Of a DNA stretch of 13,961 nt, positions 1-7,665 are shown one piece after another. The translations under genes and the position numbers were made by a program. Source of the stretch: JACZSB01 sp965372015. Its GTDB lineage: Bacteria > Fidelibacterota > Marinisomatia > SCGC-AAA003-L08 > TS1B11. The notes beneath the pieces were generated by a model. That model was given only the letters and a program-made list of their open reading frames with translations, made no database searches and was not told the origin of the DNA. Location of the stretch: the NCBI GenBank assembly GCA_965372015.1, contig CBDVAP010000073.1, forward strand, positions 1-13,961, read 5' to 3'. The stretch's first letter is position 1. Each line of letters opens with the position of its first letter.

Positions 1-1
1 C

Positions 2-640
2 ACGCAGGTCGAGCAGTTGGAGGCTTCCCTCCACAGGATGGAGGAGAATCTTTCCCTGGTCAAGTTGAACCAGGAGAACCTCCTGATCCGGGCGCCGCTC
101 TCGGGACACCTCACTGCGTTGAATGCGGAGATCGGCGAGTCGAAGGTCCGGGGTGAGCGGCTGGGACAGATTGACATTCTCGATGGCTTCAAGGCCCGGA
201 TCATGGTCGACGAGCACTATATCACCCGTGTCCAGCCGGGCCAGATGGGCAGAGTTACCCTGGGCGCCAAACGCTATGAGATGGTGGTCGATAAGATTTA
301 TCCCGAGGTCCTCAACGGCCAGTTCCAGATCGAGATGACCTTTGTGGGCCCGGTCCCGGCCGACATCCGTAGAGGCCAGACGGTACGGATCAGGCTGGCC
401 CTGGGCGACCTTACCGAGGCCACTATGATCCCCCGGGGCGGCTTTTTCTCGAACACCGGCGGCCAATGGGTGTATGTAATCGGGGAGGATGGCAGGTCTG
501 CCAGCAAGCGACGGATTCGGCTGGGACAGCAGAACCAGGATGACTACGAGATCCTCGAAGGCCTGGAGGTAGGCGAGCAAGTGATCACCTCCTCGTACGA
601 TACCTTCGGTAATTACGATCGAATCATACTCAACAATTAG
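2..640 (+). CDS. HlyD/MacA-family periplasmic adaptor subunit, 3' part
   Basis: This is the C-terminal part of a periplasmic adaptor (membrane fusion protein) that links an inner-membrane ABC exporter to the outer membrane. The open frame runs in from the window edge: codons before the TTG at 17 stay open, so the true start lies upstream. The first visible residues (Q-V-E-Q-L-E-A-S-L-H-R-M-E-E-N) look like the end of the coiled-coil hairpin. They are followed by the lipoyl-like half motif L-I-R-A-P-L-S-G-H-L, then beta-barrel and membrane-proximal domains (V-Q-P-G-Q-M-G, I-R-R-G-Q-T-V, and a late G-L-E-V-G-E-Q-V-I-T). That order is standard for the family. The ATPase and permease follow on the same strand after a 60-bp gap, which supports a MacA-like role. 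The substrate cannot be told from sequence. Confidence 0.9.
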   Translation, partial: TQVEQLEASLHRMEENLSLVKLNQENLLIRAPLSGHLTALNAEIGESKVRGERLGQIDILDGFKARIMVDEHYITRVQPGQMGRVTLGAKRYEMVVDKIYPEVLNGQFQIEMTFVGPVPADIRRGQTVRIRLALGDLTEATMIPRGGFFSNTGGQWVYVIGEDGRSASKRRIRLGQQNQDDYEILEGLEVGEQVITSSYDTFGNYDRIILNN

Positions 641-700
641 AACCAGTATCAAGAATAGGTCTATGCCGGACAAGCATAACCTGAACGAAAAGGAAAAGTG

Positions 701-1450
701 ATGATCAAGACAACCAACCTGGTGAAGATGTTCACCACCGAAGAGGTAGAGACCACGGCCTTGAACAGTATCGACATCAATGTTGAACGGGGCGAATTTG
801 TATCCATTATGGGACCCTCGGGCTGCGGCAAATCAACGCTCCTGAGCATCCTGGGACTGCTTGATAGTCCCAGCAGTGGCAGTTACCAGTTTCTGGGTGA
901 GGAGGTAAGCAGCTACTCGGAACGTGAGCGGGCTGACTACCGTAAGGAGCACCTGGGCTTCATCTTCCAGAGCTTCAACCTAATCGATGACTTGAGCGTT
1001 TACGACAACGTGGAATTACCGCTTGTTTATCGCGAGGTCTCCAAGACCGAGCGCCGGACAAAGGTGGAGGCAATCCTGGAACAGATGGGTATTGTCCATC
1101 GTCGCAATCATTTTCCTCAGCAGCTGTCCGGCGGCCAGCAGCAGCGCGTGGCTGTCGCCCGGGCACTGGTGAGCGATCCCGATGTCATCCTGGCCGATGA
1201 GCCTACCGGTAACCTCGACTCCGCCCACGGTGAAGAGGTCATGGGTTTGCTGAAACAGCTCAATTCCCAGGGCTCGACGATTGTGATGGTGACGCACTCG
1301 GCATCTTACGCTCGGTACGGCAACCGGATCATATATCTGTTTGACGGCTCAGTAGTGGACAAACCCACGAACGGTAACGGCGATTTACGTATAACTCCCC
1401 GGCCGGGGGAAGGAAACATTGAAAAGCAGCCCGCAACTGAGGTGAGATAA
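701..1450 (+). CDS. ABC transporter ATP-binding protein, MacB/LolD type
   Basis: This is the cytoplasmic ATPase that drives the adjacent permease. All the nucleotide-binding motifs are visible. Numbered from the ATG at 701, they are Walker A G-P-S-G-C-G-K-S-T (about 38-46), Q-loop Q90, signature L-S-G-G-Q-Q-Q-R (142-149), Walker B V-I-L-A-D-E (162-167), D-loop N-L-D and the switch histidine of V-T-H (199). The E-P-T-G-N-L-D stretch is characteristic of the MacB/LolD/FtsE group. The ATG at 701 is preferred over the GTG at 698 because AAGGA lies about 6 bases upstream of it. The C-terminus has a short extra tail after the ABC domain. The stop overlaps the permease start (TAATG), indicating translational coupling. 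Confidence 0.95.
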   Translation: MIKTTNLVKMFTTEEVETTALNSIDINVERGEFVSIMGPSGCGKSTLLSILGLLDSPSSGSYQFLGEEVSSYSERERADYRKEHLGFIFQSFNLIDDLSVYDNVELPLVYREVSKTERRTKVEAILEQMGIVHRRNHFPQQLSGGQQQRVAVARALVSDPDVILADEPTGNLDSAHGEEVMGLLKQLNSQGSTIVMVTHSASYARYGNRIIYLFDGSVVDKPTNGNGDLRITPRPGEGNIEKQPATEVR

Positions 1451-3891
1451 TGTTAGATACCAACGTTAAAATTGCCATTAGAGCAGTCACCAGGCAGAAA
1501 CTGTTCTCGGGCATCAATATTCTCGGGCTGGCTGTTGGCATCACCGCCTGCATGCTGATCATGATGTACGTATGGGATGAACTGAGCTACGACGAGTATC
1601 ATCCCCACGCCGAACGTACGGCCCGTATCGCCGTACAAGGCGCACTCGGGGGGAACAAGTTCGAGATGGCTGTCTCATCCGCACCCATGGCAGCGGCGAT
1701 GCTGGCTGACTACCCGGAGGTAGAACACGCAACCCGGGTCTCGGGCATTGCCGGCTTTCCCGTTATTCGCTATGGCGACCGGGTTTTCAGCGAAGAACGC
1801 TGGACGGCAATGGACTCAACGGCCTTCGACGTATTCGCGTTGGAACTGGTCCGGGGTGACCCCAAGACGGCCCTCAGCAAACCGAACCAGGTGGTGATCA
1901 CCGAGTCGACTGCCAGACGTTATTTCGGCAACGAAGATCCCATGGGGAAGCTCCTCAACTCGGACCGCCGCCGGGACTTCGAGGTCTCGGGAGTTATCAA
2001 GGACTTCCCCCACAATTCCCACATGCACTTCGATTTCATCGCCTCCATGGTGAGCTATGAAAACAGCCGGAACAACATGTGGGTGAGCAATAATTTCTAT
2101 ACCTATGTCGTGTTGCGGGAAGGCTATACATTCGAAGGCCTGGAAGCCAAGCTGCCGGAGACGGTTATTAAGTACGTCGGGCCGCAAGTTGAGCAGTTCC
2201 TGGGAGTCTCCTGGCAGAAACTGGTGGATGACGGAAACGCGTACAGGTTTTTTCTGCAGCCCCTCACCGATATTCACCTGACTTCGCACCTCGATGCTGA
2301 GATAGAAACCAACGGCAGCTATGCCTATGTCTATACTTTTACCCTGATTGCCCTGTTCATCCTGGTATTGGCCGCCATCAACTACATGAACCTGGCCACT
2401 GCCCGCTCAACAGACCGGGCCAAGGAGGTGGGCGTCCGCAAGACCCTGGGGTCCCGCAAAGGGCAGCTCGTTAAGCAATTCCTCACTGAAAGCACGGTCT
2501 TCGCCCTGCTGGGATCGCTGGTGGCGGCCTTGATGATCGGCCTCAGCCTGCCCTGGTTCAACAACCTGTTGGGCCTGCAGCTAACATTCGATCCGATGAT
2601 CGTGCCGCTGCTGATCGGTATCGCCCTGGTGGTGGGCCTGCTGGCTGGGACCTACCCGGCCTTCTTCCTATCGTCGTTCAACGCCGCCGAGGTGCTACTT
2701 GGCAGCAAATCGAACACCGGCACTGCCTCCAAGCTCCGTAACGGGCTAGTAATCTTCCAGTTCACCGTTTCCATTGTGCTGTTCAGTGGAGCCCTACTGG
2801 TCACAAAGCAGCTCAATCACATGCAAAACAAGCCGCTGGGCTTCGTAAAAAATAATATGCTGGTGATAAAACGTACCGATGATATCGGTGCCCACATTCA
2901 AGCGTTCAAGCAGGCTCTGGTGGACAATGCCAATATCCTGGCCGTGACCAATTCGACGGTCATTCCGGGCGACGGGAACGGCATGAATAGCAGTGTCTTC
3001 TCCATCGCCAAGAAGGACGGTGAAAACCATCAGCTGTTAAATATGATATTCGCCGATTGGAACTTTGCCGATGTCTACGATATCAAGATGGTGGAGGGCC
3101 GCTTCTACGATACCCAATTTGCCACCGATAGCCAGTCAGTCGTCATTAACGCTGCAGCTGCCCGAGCCTATGGTATTGAAGACGACGCGGAAGGCAGGAA
3201 CCTGATTATAATACAAGGTCCTGAGGATGGCAATTTGTACCTGCCCATCATTGGGATCATCGATGATTTCCATTACGAGTCATTGCACAAGGAAGTCCGG
3301 CCCCTCGTCATTTTCCCAATGGGTACGCCGATCTGGGGTGGCCAAATGAAGTTCGGTGCATACGTAACGGCAAAGATCAATCCTGCCAACCTGGCAGTCA
3401 CCCTTGAATACTTGGAGCGGACCTGGAAAGGCTTTGCCGACGACCAAGCCCTGGAATATGTCTTCCTGGATGACCAGCTGGCCACACTGTACTCAGGCGA
3501 AGTCCGCACGAAGTCGCTTATGTCGGTCTTTACCGTCCTGGCGATCTTCATCGCTTCCCTGGGACTGCTGGGGCTGGCGGCTTTCTCCGCCGAGCAGCGG
3601 ACCAAGGAGATCGGCATCCGCAAGATCCTGGGAGCCTCCGTGGCACAGATATTCATCATTCTCAGCCGGGACATCATGTCGTTGGTACTGGTAGCGGTGG
3701 GGCTGTCACTACCCGTCGGGTATTACGCCCTGAACCGCTGGCTGCAGGATTTCGCCTACCGGGTGGAAATCCCGCCGCAGACCTTCCTGGTCGCCGGCCT
3801 GGGCGCGCTGGTGATTGCGCTGATCACCATCAGCTACCAGGTATTGCGGGCCTCGGTATCCAACCCGATCAACGCCCTGCGGTACGAATAG
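1450..3891 (+). CDS. ABC transporter permease with duplicated MacB/FtsX modules
   Basis: This inner-membrane permease of the MacB/FtsX superfamily is 813 residues long, about twice a single module. Module 1 has a TM helix at about 20-42, a periplasmic MacB_PCD-like domain to about 290, and TM helices at about 295-317, 345-368 and 383-407. Module 2 repeats the plan, with TM at about 433-452, a second periplasmic domain, and C-terminal helices at about 690-715, 735-757 and 773-797. The duplication shows clearly in the paired coupling motifs K-E-V-G-V-R-K-T-L-G-S (325-335) and K-E-I-G-I-R-K-I-L-G-A-S (719-730). The protein ends N-P-I-N-A-L-R-Y-E, a common tail in Bacteroidota-like members. A GAGGTGA ribosome-binding site lies inside the 3' end of the ATPase gene. 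It probably exports a peptide, lipid or toxic compound with the upstream adaptor; the substrate is unknown. Confidence 0.93.
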   Translation: MLDTNVKIAIRAVTRQKLFSGINILGLAVGITACMLIMMYVWDELSYDEYHPHAERTARIAVQGALGGNKFEMAVSSAPMAAAMLADYPEVEHATRVSGIAGFPVIRYGDRVFSEERWTAMDSTAFDVFALELVRGDPKTALSKPNQVVITESTARRYFGNEDPMGKLLNSDRRRDFEVSGVIKDFPHNSHMHFDFIASMVSYENSRNNMWVSNNFYTYVVLREGYTFEGLEAKLPETVIKYVGPQVEQFLGVSWQKLVDDGNAYRFFLQPLTDIHLTSHLDAEIETNGSYAYVYTFTLIALFILVLAAINYMNLATARSTDRAKEVGVRKTLGSRKGQLVKQFLTESTVFALLGSLVAALMIGLSLPWFNNLLGLQLTFDPMIVPLLIGIALVVGLLAGTYPAFFLSSFNAAEVLLGSKSNTGTASKLRNGLVIFQFTVSIVLFSGALLVTKQLNHMQNKPLGFVKNNMLVIKRTDDIGAHIQAFKQALVDNANILAVTNSTVIPGDGNGMNSSVFSIAKKDGENHQLLNMIFADWNFADVYDIKMVEGRFYDTQFATDSQSVVINAAAARAYGIEDDAEGRNLIIIQGPEDGNLYLPIIGIIDDFHYESLHKEVRPLVIFPMGTPIWGGQMKFGAYVTAKINPANLAVTLEYLERTWKGFADDQALEYVFLDDQLATLYSGEVRTKSLMSVFTVLAIFIASLGLLGLAAFSAEQRTKEIGIRKILGASVAQIFIILSRDIMSLVLVAVGLSLPVGYYALNRWLQDFAYRVEIPPQTFLVAGLGALVIALITISYQVLRASVSNPINALRYE

Positions 3892-3910
3892 TCTGACTTA
3901 AAGCACAAGG

Positions 3911-3943
3911 CCCCCGAGCGGAATTATCCACCCGGGGGTTTTT
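3911..3943 (+). terminator. Rho-independent terminator of the exporter operon
   Basis: CCCCCG (3911-3916) pairs with CGGGGG (3933-3938). An inner GGA/TCC pair extends the stem, and five T follow directly. It lies 20 bases after the permease stop, as expected for the end of this operon. On the minus strand the T-tract is poor, so it is unlikely to terminate the convergent gene efficiently. Confidence 0.85.
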
Positions 3944-4075
3944 GTTATCTGTGCCGTGCCAGTCATTAAAGAGAATACCACCGCCAGGCAATTCCTCATT
4001 GAGGTGAAAAACATATACCGCTTTCCCAGCGCCAAACATGCTGATCTTTGATGGGACTGCGCCAAGACGCCAGCC

Positions 4076-6106
4076 CTAATTTGGTACAGCGGTCGTATCG
4101 AGGACTTGACCCCTGAATATTAACCACCATCCCAGCCCGAGAAGTTGGTTATGCTTTTTCTCCAGGTCGTTGAAAAGGTTGCGATTAATGACGAAGTCAA
4201 TATCGGGCAATGGGGCTGGGTTCCTTTCAATTTTAAGATTAGCGATGAAATTCTCCGTTACGATTGTCTGGTAACCAATGCCGAAGCGGATTGGGCTGGA
4301 TTCAGTGCCATTCATGTCTTTGTTATACATTGATCTGCCGAAGCTGTGGTATTGAAATCCGGCCGGAGCAATCAACTCAACGATTGTCGGCACTATATCG
4401 ATATGACTGCCAGGGGTTGGATTGCTTGTTCCTTGCGGTGCAATGAATTTCTTACCATAGAGAACAAACGGTACAGAGGAATGCTCGTAAATGGATGGGC
4501 GAGAATTTAGAAATCTTCGTCCATAATGATCACCGGTCATGGCAAAAAGGCACGAAGGATGCACCTTTTCGATTGCCTCCACAAAGTTGCCAATTTGCTT
4601 ATCGCAATACCAGAAATGTCCTAACTGATTCAACGGTATTGAGACGTCGAGGTCGGACTTAATATTTGCTGGTATTTCGTCTAACGGAAAACCTTTGCTT
4701 TTAACGTCAATGTTATAAGGAGGGTGATAGCTTGTTGTCAGGATAATATTAAAGGTCTTCTCTCCTGCAATGGTATTGGCCTGAACAAATTCAAAGAGTT
4801 GCTCATCCTCTACGCCCCATACCCCATCCGATCCTCCCGTCTCGACGTTGGGAGCAGCAAGGATCTCGTCTATTCCCTGAGCCCTGGAAAAATTCCCAAT
4901 GTTTTGCCAAGAGAGAAAACCACCGTAATACAACCTCGTCTTATAGCCTAATCGTTTAAATATACCAGGGGTGGATGTGATGTAAGGAGGTATGCTTGCT
5001 GCAATTCTGCTGATGTTTACCCCGGTGTATGGGATTCCTGCAAGAATTGCTGAAAGGGATCCCATTGTGTTGCTTGCAGCAGGCAGAAAGTGGTTGAAGA
5101 AAATACCGTTTTCACCAAGGATCCTAAGGCTTTCAGCGATCTTCAGCGACTTGTATCTTGTCATCAGTGGCCAAGAGTCATAACTCTCCATAACAATAAG
5201 AAAAATATGATCTGGCATCTTGGTGTGGTTGCCGCTGGCTGTCCGTAGCAGGTAATTTGAAAGATCGCCTGCTTGATCATCGGGTAACTCCATGGAAAAA
5301 TATTCGTTCGCTGCCGTCATCACTGGAACATCTCCCAGCAGTTTCCGAATTCCAGCAGTTGAAGAATTTATGGATTTAAAATCTTTATAGGCATATTGCA
5401 GATGCTTTAGCGGATTCATCACTGTTTTATTGAGAAAGATATCGGTGGTCGCATCGGCCCATTTTCTCATGGCAGGTTTTGACCTAAACGAGCCGCGTGC
5501 TGCAGCGAAGGTTATGAGGAATATCAGTATTGCTATAACACTCCGCACGAACAGGTTATTTGATTGAGTAAGAAGCCGCAAAACGGGTGTGAAAGAGAGT
5601 TTCTGCCATTGTTTGAGTAGAATAATACAGAGAATTGAAACCACAGCGATAATCATCAGATTACCAAATAAATTATACTCATCAATAACTGTTCGCATGA
5701 TTGCATAGCGATCATCGTAAAGGATTTCAAACAAGAAATAGTCAAATTGACTATCGTACTCCTGGAAGTAAGGAATAGTAACAACAAAGGCCATTGACAT
5801 GGCGATGAGCATGAAACCTGAAAATCCTGCTCGCAAAGATACGCTCAAACGCGTTAGGCTAAAAGGTGTTAGTGCTGCATTGGCCAAAAAAGGGACCAGT
5901 AGAAACTGTGTCGCAACGGCAGAATCAAATCGATATCCATGGGTAATCGCCAGGAATACATCACTAAGGTTGGTGCTGCCATCTAATTTGTCATTGAAAT
6001 AGATAATCAGGACTATCCGGAATAAGCCTAAGTAAACAACCGCGAAAATGTAGACCTGCAGCAGCCTTATTAACTCTTGGATGTAGTTTTGCCACCTGCT
6101 GCTCAT
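4076..6106 (-). CDS. LtaS/MdoB-type membrane sulfatase-fold phosphoglycerol transferase
   Basis: This is a membrane protein of the LTA synthase family, whose members move phosphoglycerol from phosphatidylglycerol to a glycan or polyglycerolphosphate acceptor outside the cytoplasmic membrane. About five TM helices occupy the first 205 residues (around 17-38, 62-82, 95-115, 147-166 and 187-204). An extracytoplasmic alkaline-phosphatase-fold domain follows. Expected active-site residues are visible: the metal glutamate in V-M-E-S-Y-D (E307), the nucleophile threonine in S-N-T-M-G-S-L (T347), W-G-V-E-D-E (430-435), the histidine of S-Y-H-P-P-Y (H461), and the D-H pair in T-G-D-H-Y-G (526-527). 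At 676 residues it is of normal family length. It follows a glycerophosphodiester phosphodiesterase gene on the same strand after about 90 bases. Base composition is AT-richer than the flanking genes. The acceptor is unknown, and a sulfatase or phosphoethanolamine role is less likely. Confidence 0.88.
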   Translation of the reverse strand: MSSRWQNYIQELIRLLQVYIFAVVYLGLFRIVLIIYFNDKLDGSTNLSDVFLAITHGYRFDSAVATQFLLVPFLANAALTPFSLTRLSVSLRAGFSGFMLIAMSMAFVVTIPYFQEYDSQFDYFLFEILYDDRYAIMRTVIDEYNLFGNLMIIAVVSILCIILLKQWQKLSFTPVLRLLTQSNNLFVRSVIAILIFLITFAAARGSFRSKPAMRKWADATTDIFLNKTVMNPLKHLQYAYKDFKSINSSTAGIRKLLGDVPVMTAANEYFSMELPDDQAGDLSNYLLRTASGNHTKMPDHIFLIVMESYDSWPLMTRYKSLKIAESLRILGENGIFFNHFLPAASNTMGSLSAILAGIPYTGVNISRIAASIPPYITSTPGIFKRLGYKTRLYYGGFLSWQNIGNFSRAQGIDEILAAPNVETGGSDGVWGVEDEQLFEFVQANTIAGEKTFNIILTTSYHPPYNIDVKSKGFPLDEIPANIKSDLDVSIPLNQLGHFWYCDKQIGNFVEAIEKVHPSCLFAMTGDHYGRRFLNSRPSIYEHSSVPFVLYGKKFIAPQGTSNPTPGSHIDIVPTIVELIAPAGFQYHSFGRSMYNKDMNGTESSPIRFGIGYQTIVTENFIANLKIERNPAPLPDIDFVINRNLFNDLEKKHNQLLGLGWWLIFRGQVLDTTAVPN

Positions 6107-6161
6107 TGATAGGTCTTCTGAATCAACTAAATTTGTGAATATCTAACATATATTTCGTCGT

Positions 6162-6170
6162 GCAAAAGTA
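6162..6170 (-). promoter_or_regulatory. Possible Bacteroidota-type -7 element before the LtaS-like gene
   Basis: Read on the minus strand, this is TACTTTTGC, which fits the TAnnTTTG -7 box of the Bacteroidota primary sigma factor. It lies about 56 bases upstream of the LtaS-like start codon, in the short gap after the phosphodiesterase gene. The matching -33 TTG element is not clear, so the promoter is tentative. Confidence 0.35.
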
Positions 6171-6196
6171 CAAATGGAGACCATTGGGGTAAACTA

Positions 6197-7048
6197 CTAT
6201 TGGATTTGCTTCCGATATTTCCCAAATATTTTTAGGAGATGGATCAGCTTGGCAGTTTGAATGAAATCCGGATTTTTTCGAATTGCTTTCACATTTCCCC
6301 CTTTAGTTTTGGGAATCCAGGTCATAACTCTGAATCCCTTTTCATGAGCTAATTCAATATCGCTCTTTGTAATTGCCGATCCCTTGCCTATCCCATATAA
6401 ATCCAGCTGCTCTGCAATACGAATTCCATCGGTTATTTCCGAGCAAACAATGAATTGCAAAACTTGGACATCATTTTGCTTAAGTATTTGATGGAATTGA
6501 ACATTTTCAGATTCGATCATTACCTGGTTATGCATGTTGTGCTTATCAATGACCTGCTCGACAGCATAAGCAAATTGCCGAAAGTAAGTATCGAGTGTTT
6601 CCCCCACGGGGTAAAACTTGCAATCAAAGGAAAAATAGTAATCCTGAACATTAGGGATTCTACTGAAAAGATCTTCGACTGTAATAATATAGATACTTTC
6701 TGAACCGGAGTGTCGATAAATGCAACTATCGATCTCGGCCCAATTATAATCTCTTATCATTCCTGAAAAGTTTGTTCTCTTATTTAATTTTTTATCATGA
6801 AAAATTACTAAAACACTATCTTTTGTTATCTGAACGTCGATCTCTGACCCATCTGCTCCCAATTGTATTGCCGTTTCTATGGATTCGAAGGAGTTACCTG
6901 GATATTTGTGGTTTTTACTCATGCCACGATGGCCTAGAATACTAATCGTATTGTCGTTAAGATTCTTGATCTCAAAATCTTGAATATCCTTACTACAGGA
7001 TATAAGTAATAAGAATAAGAATAATGATATTGGGTTTGTGATCTTCAA
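6197..7048 (-). CDS. Glycerophosphodiester phosphodiesterase (GDPD) family lipoprotein
   Basis: This is predicted to hydrolyse glycerophosphodiesters to glycerol-3-phosphate and an alcohol, at the cell envelope. The chosen start is the TTG at 7046-7048. It is preceded by GGGAG at 7-base spacing and yields a compact lipoprotein signal (K-I-T-N-P-I-S-L-F-L-F-L-L-L-I-S-C). A TTG at 7096 would add 16 residues before that signal and is less likely. Numbered from 7048, the GDPD core shows H-R-G (40-42), E-I-D (69-71) and F-H-D (83-85, with the second catalytic histidine H84). It ends with the family's A-H-E-K-G-F-R-V-M-T-W strand. Two usual motifs are altered: the P-E-N position reads P-G-N, and the E-I-K metal motif reads D-C-K (142-144). 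The substrate may therefore differ. The gene is AT-rich and probably co-transcribed with the downstream LtaS-like gene. Confidence 0.85.
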   Translation of the reverse strand: MKITNPISLFLFLLLISCSKDIQDFEIKNLNDNTISILGHRGMSKNHKYPGNSFESIETAIQLGADGSEIDVQITKDSVLVIFHDKKLNKRTNFSGMIRDYNWAEIDSCIYRHSGSESIYIITVEDLFSRIPNVQDYYFSFDCKFYPVGETLDTYFRQFAYAVEQVIDKHNMHNQVMIESENVQFHQILKQNDVQVLQFIVCSEITDGIRIAEQLDLYGIGKGSAITKSDIELAHEKGFRVMTWIPKTKGGNVKAIRKNPDFIQTAKLIHLLKIFGKYRKQIQ

Positions 7049-7055
7049 ATAGGTG

Positions 7056-7060
7056 CTCCC
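7056..7060 (-). promoter_or_regulatory. Ribosome binding site deciding the GDPD start
   Basis: On the minus strand this reads GGGAG, 7 bases before the TTG at 7048. It is the reason the shorter GDPD start, which gives a clean lipoprotein signal peptide, is chosen over the TTG at 7096. Confidence 0.5.
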
Positions 7061-7156
7061 GCTATGTACTGTTGAGATTCTAGATCGTATATTCAATTCA
7101 AATACTCCATTTTATTCTTCCAAACAAATACTCATGGCTGATAATAGGTTTTCAAA

Positions 7157-7330
7157 TCATATTCGGAACAGGCCTAAAAATAGAGAGCGACGCGGCGAGT
7201 GTCCAGGGTTTTGTTTAAGCTTCATCTGAAGCGTCTTCCGCTTGATTATTTTACCCCGAACCAGGATCCACTGACCTCGCCCTTGATAGACCTCCGCCGG
7301 TTTTAGGTTCTTCAACGATTCATGATATCG
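7157..7330 (-). pseudogene. IS3-family transposase (OrfB) C-terminal remnant
   Basis: The minus-strand translation contains R-Y-H-E-S-L-K-N-L-K-P-A-E-V-Y, then G-R-G-Q-x-I-L and I-K-R-K-T-L. This is the recognisable tail of IS3-family integrase-core transposases, downstream of the DDE domain. The catalytic DDE part is absent, so this is a dead fragment. Homology appears to begin abruptly at codon 7328-7330, just outside an IS3-like terminal inverted repeat. That suggests truncation by a second element or by a deletion. The residues after the K-R-K-T stretch do not resemble the family closely. Confidence 0.65.
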
Positions 7331-7333
7331 AGA

Positions 7334-7354
7334 AGTGGACCCCATAGTTTTAAC
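7334..7354 (+). repeat. IS3-like terminal inverted repeat, right end
   Basis: Reads GTGGACCCCATAGTTTTAAC from 7335 inwards. Ten of the first 12 bases match the opposite end at 7641-7661 read on the minus strand. Confidence 0.4.
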
Positions 7355-7472
7355 ACTTTTTTTCGATTCTTAGATGTAATCCTGCGATGTGATTCATTAA
7401 GCGGCCAACCCATTTGTTGACTCGAAGAAATATACCTGTGGCGGTGTCTGACTGCCAGGAGATTGATGAGTT

Positions 7473-7586
7473 CTATCCAAAAATAATTCCAAAACTGAAT
7501 ACACCCTGCGTTTTATCGCCCTTGAGTGCTTCAAATGCTGTCCGAGCCTTGAACGCGGTTGGATGGTTATGTCCCCATTTACTCAT
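7473..7586 (-). pseudogene. IS3-family OrfA N-terminal remnant
   Basis: This 37-codon minus-strand frame starts at an ATG preceded by an AGGGAA ribosome-binding site. It reads H-P-T-A-F-K-A-R-T-A-F-E-A-L-K-G-D-K-T, the conserved opening of the helix-turn-helix in IS3-family OrfA. After K-T the homology is lost and a TAG follows at 7473-7475. The expected A-E-L-A-S...H-P-N-Q-I region is absent. It is a decayed fragment with no likely function. Confidence 0.65.
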
Positions 7587-7640
7587 GTTCTGCGGTTCCC
7601 TATGCATTGCGGTTCAGGCAGAATTTACATCTAAGCCACT

Positions 7641-7661
7641 CTCCAGTTTAAGGAGTCCACG
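7641..7661 (-). repeat. IS3-like terminal inverted repeat, left end
   Basis: On the minus strand this reads CGTGGACTCCTTAAACTGGAG. It pairs imperfectly with 7334-7354 and lies about 55 bases upstream of the OrfA start, as in intact IS3 elements. Confidence 0.4.
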
Positions 7662-7665
7662 TTCT

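Larger units (their letters stand above)
7331..7665 (-). mobile_element. Internally deleted IS3-family element (about 330 bp)
   Basis: The plus-strand sequence AGAAGTGGACCCCATA (7331-7346) and the minus-strand sequence AGAACGTGGACTCCTTA (7665-7649) form imperfect terminal inverted repeats of the G-T-G-G-A-C-C-C-C type seen in IS3 relatives. An orfA start lies about 75 bases inside the upstream end on the minus strand, as expected. Nearly all of orfA and orfB between the ends is missing, leaving a MITE-like relic. No target-site duplication is obvious. The boundaries are inferred. Confidence 0.45.

Noticed and set aside
1816..2289. 157-codon minus-strand open frame
   Set aside because: Antisense to the permease, with no recognisable motif.
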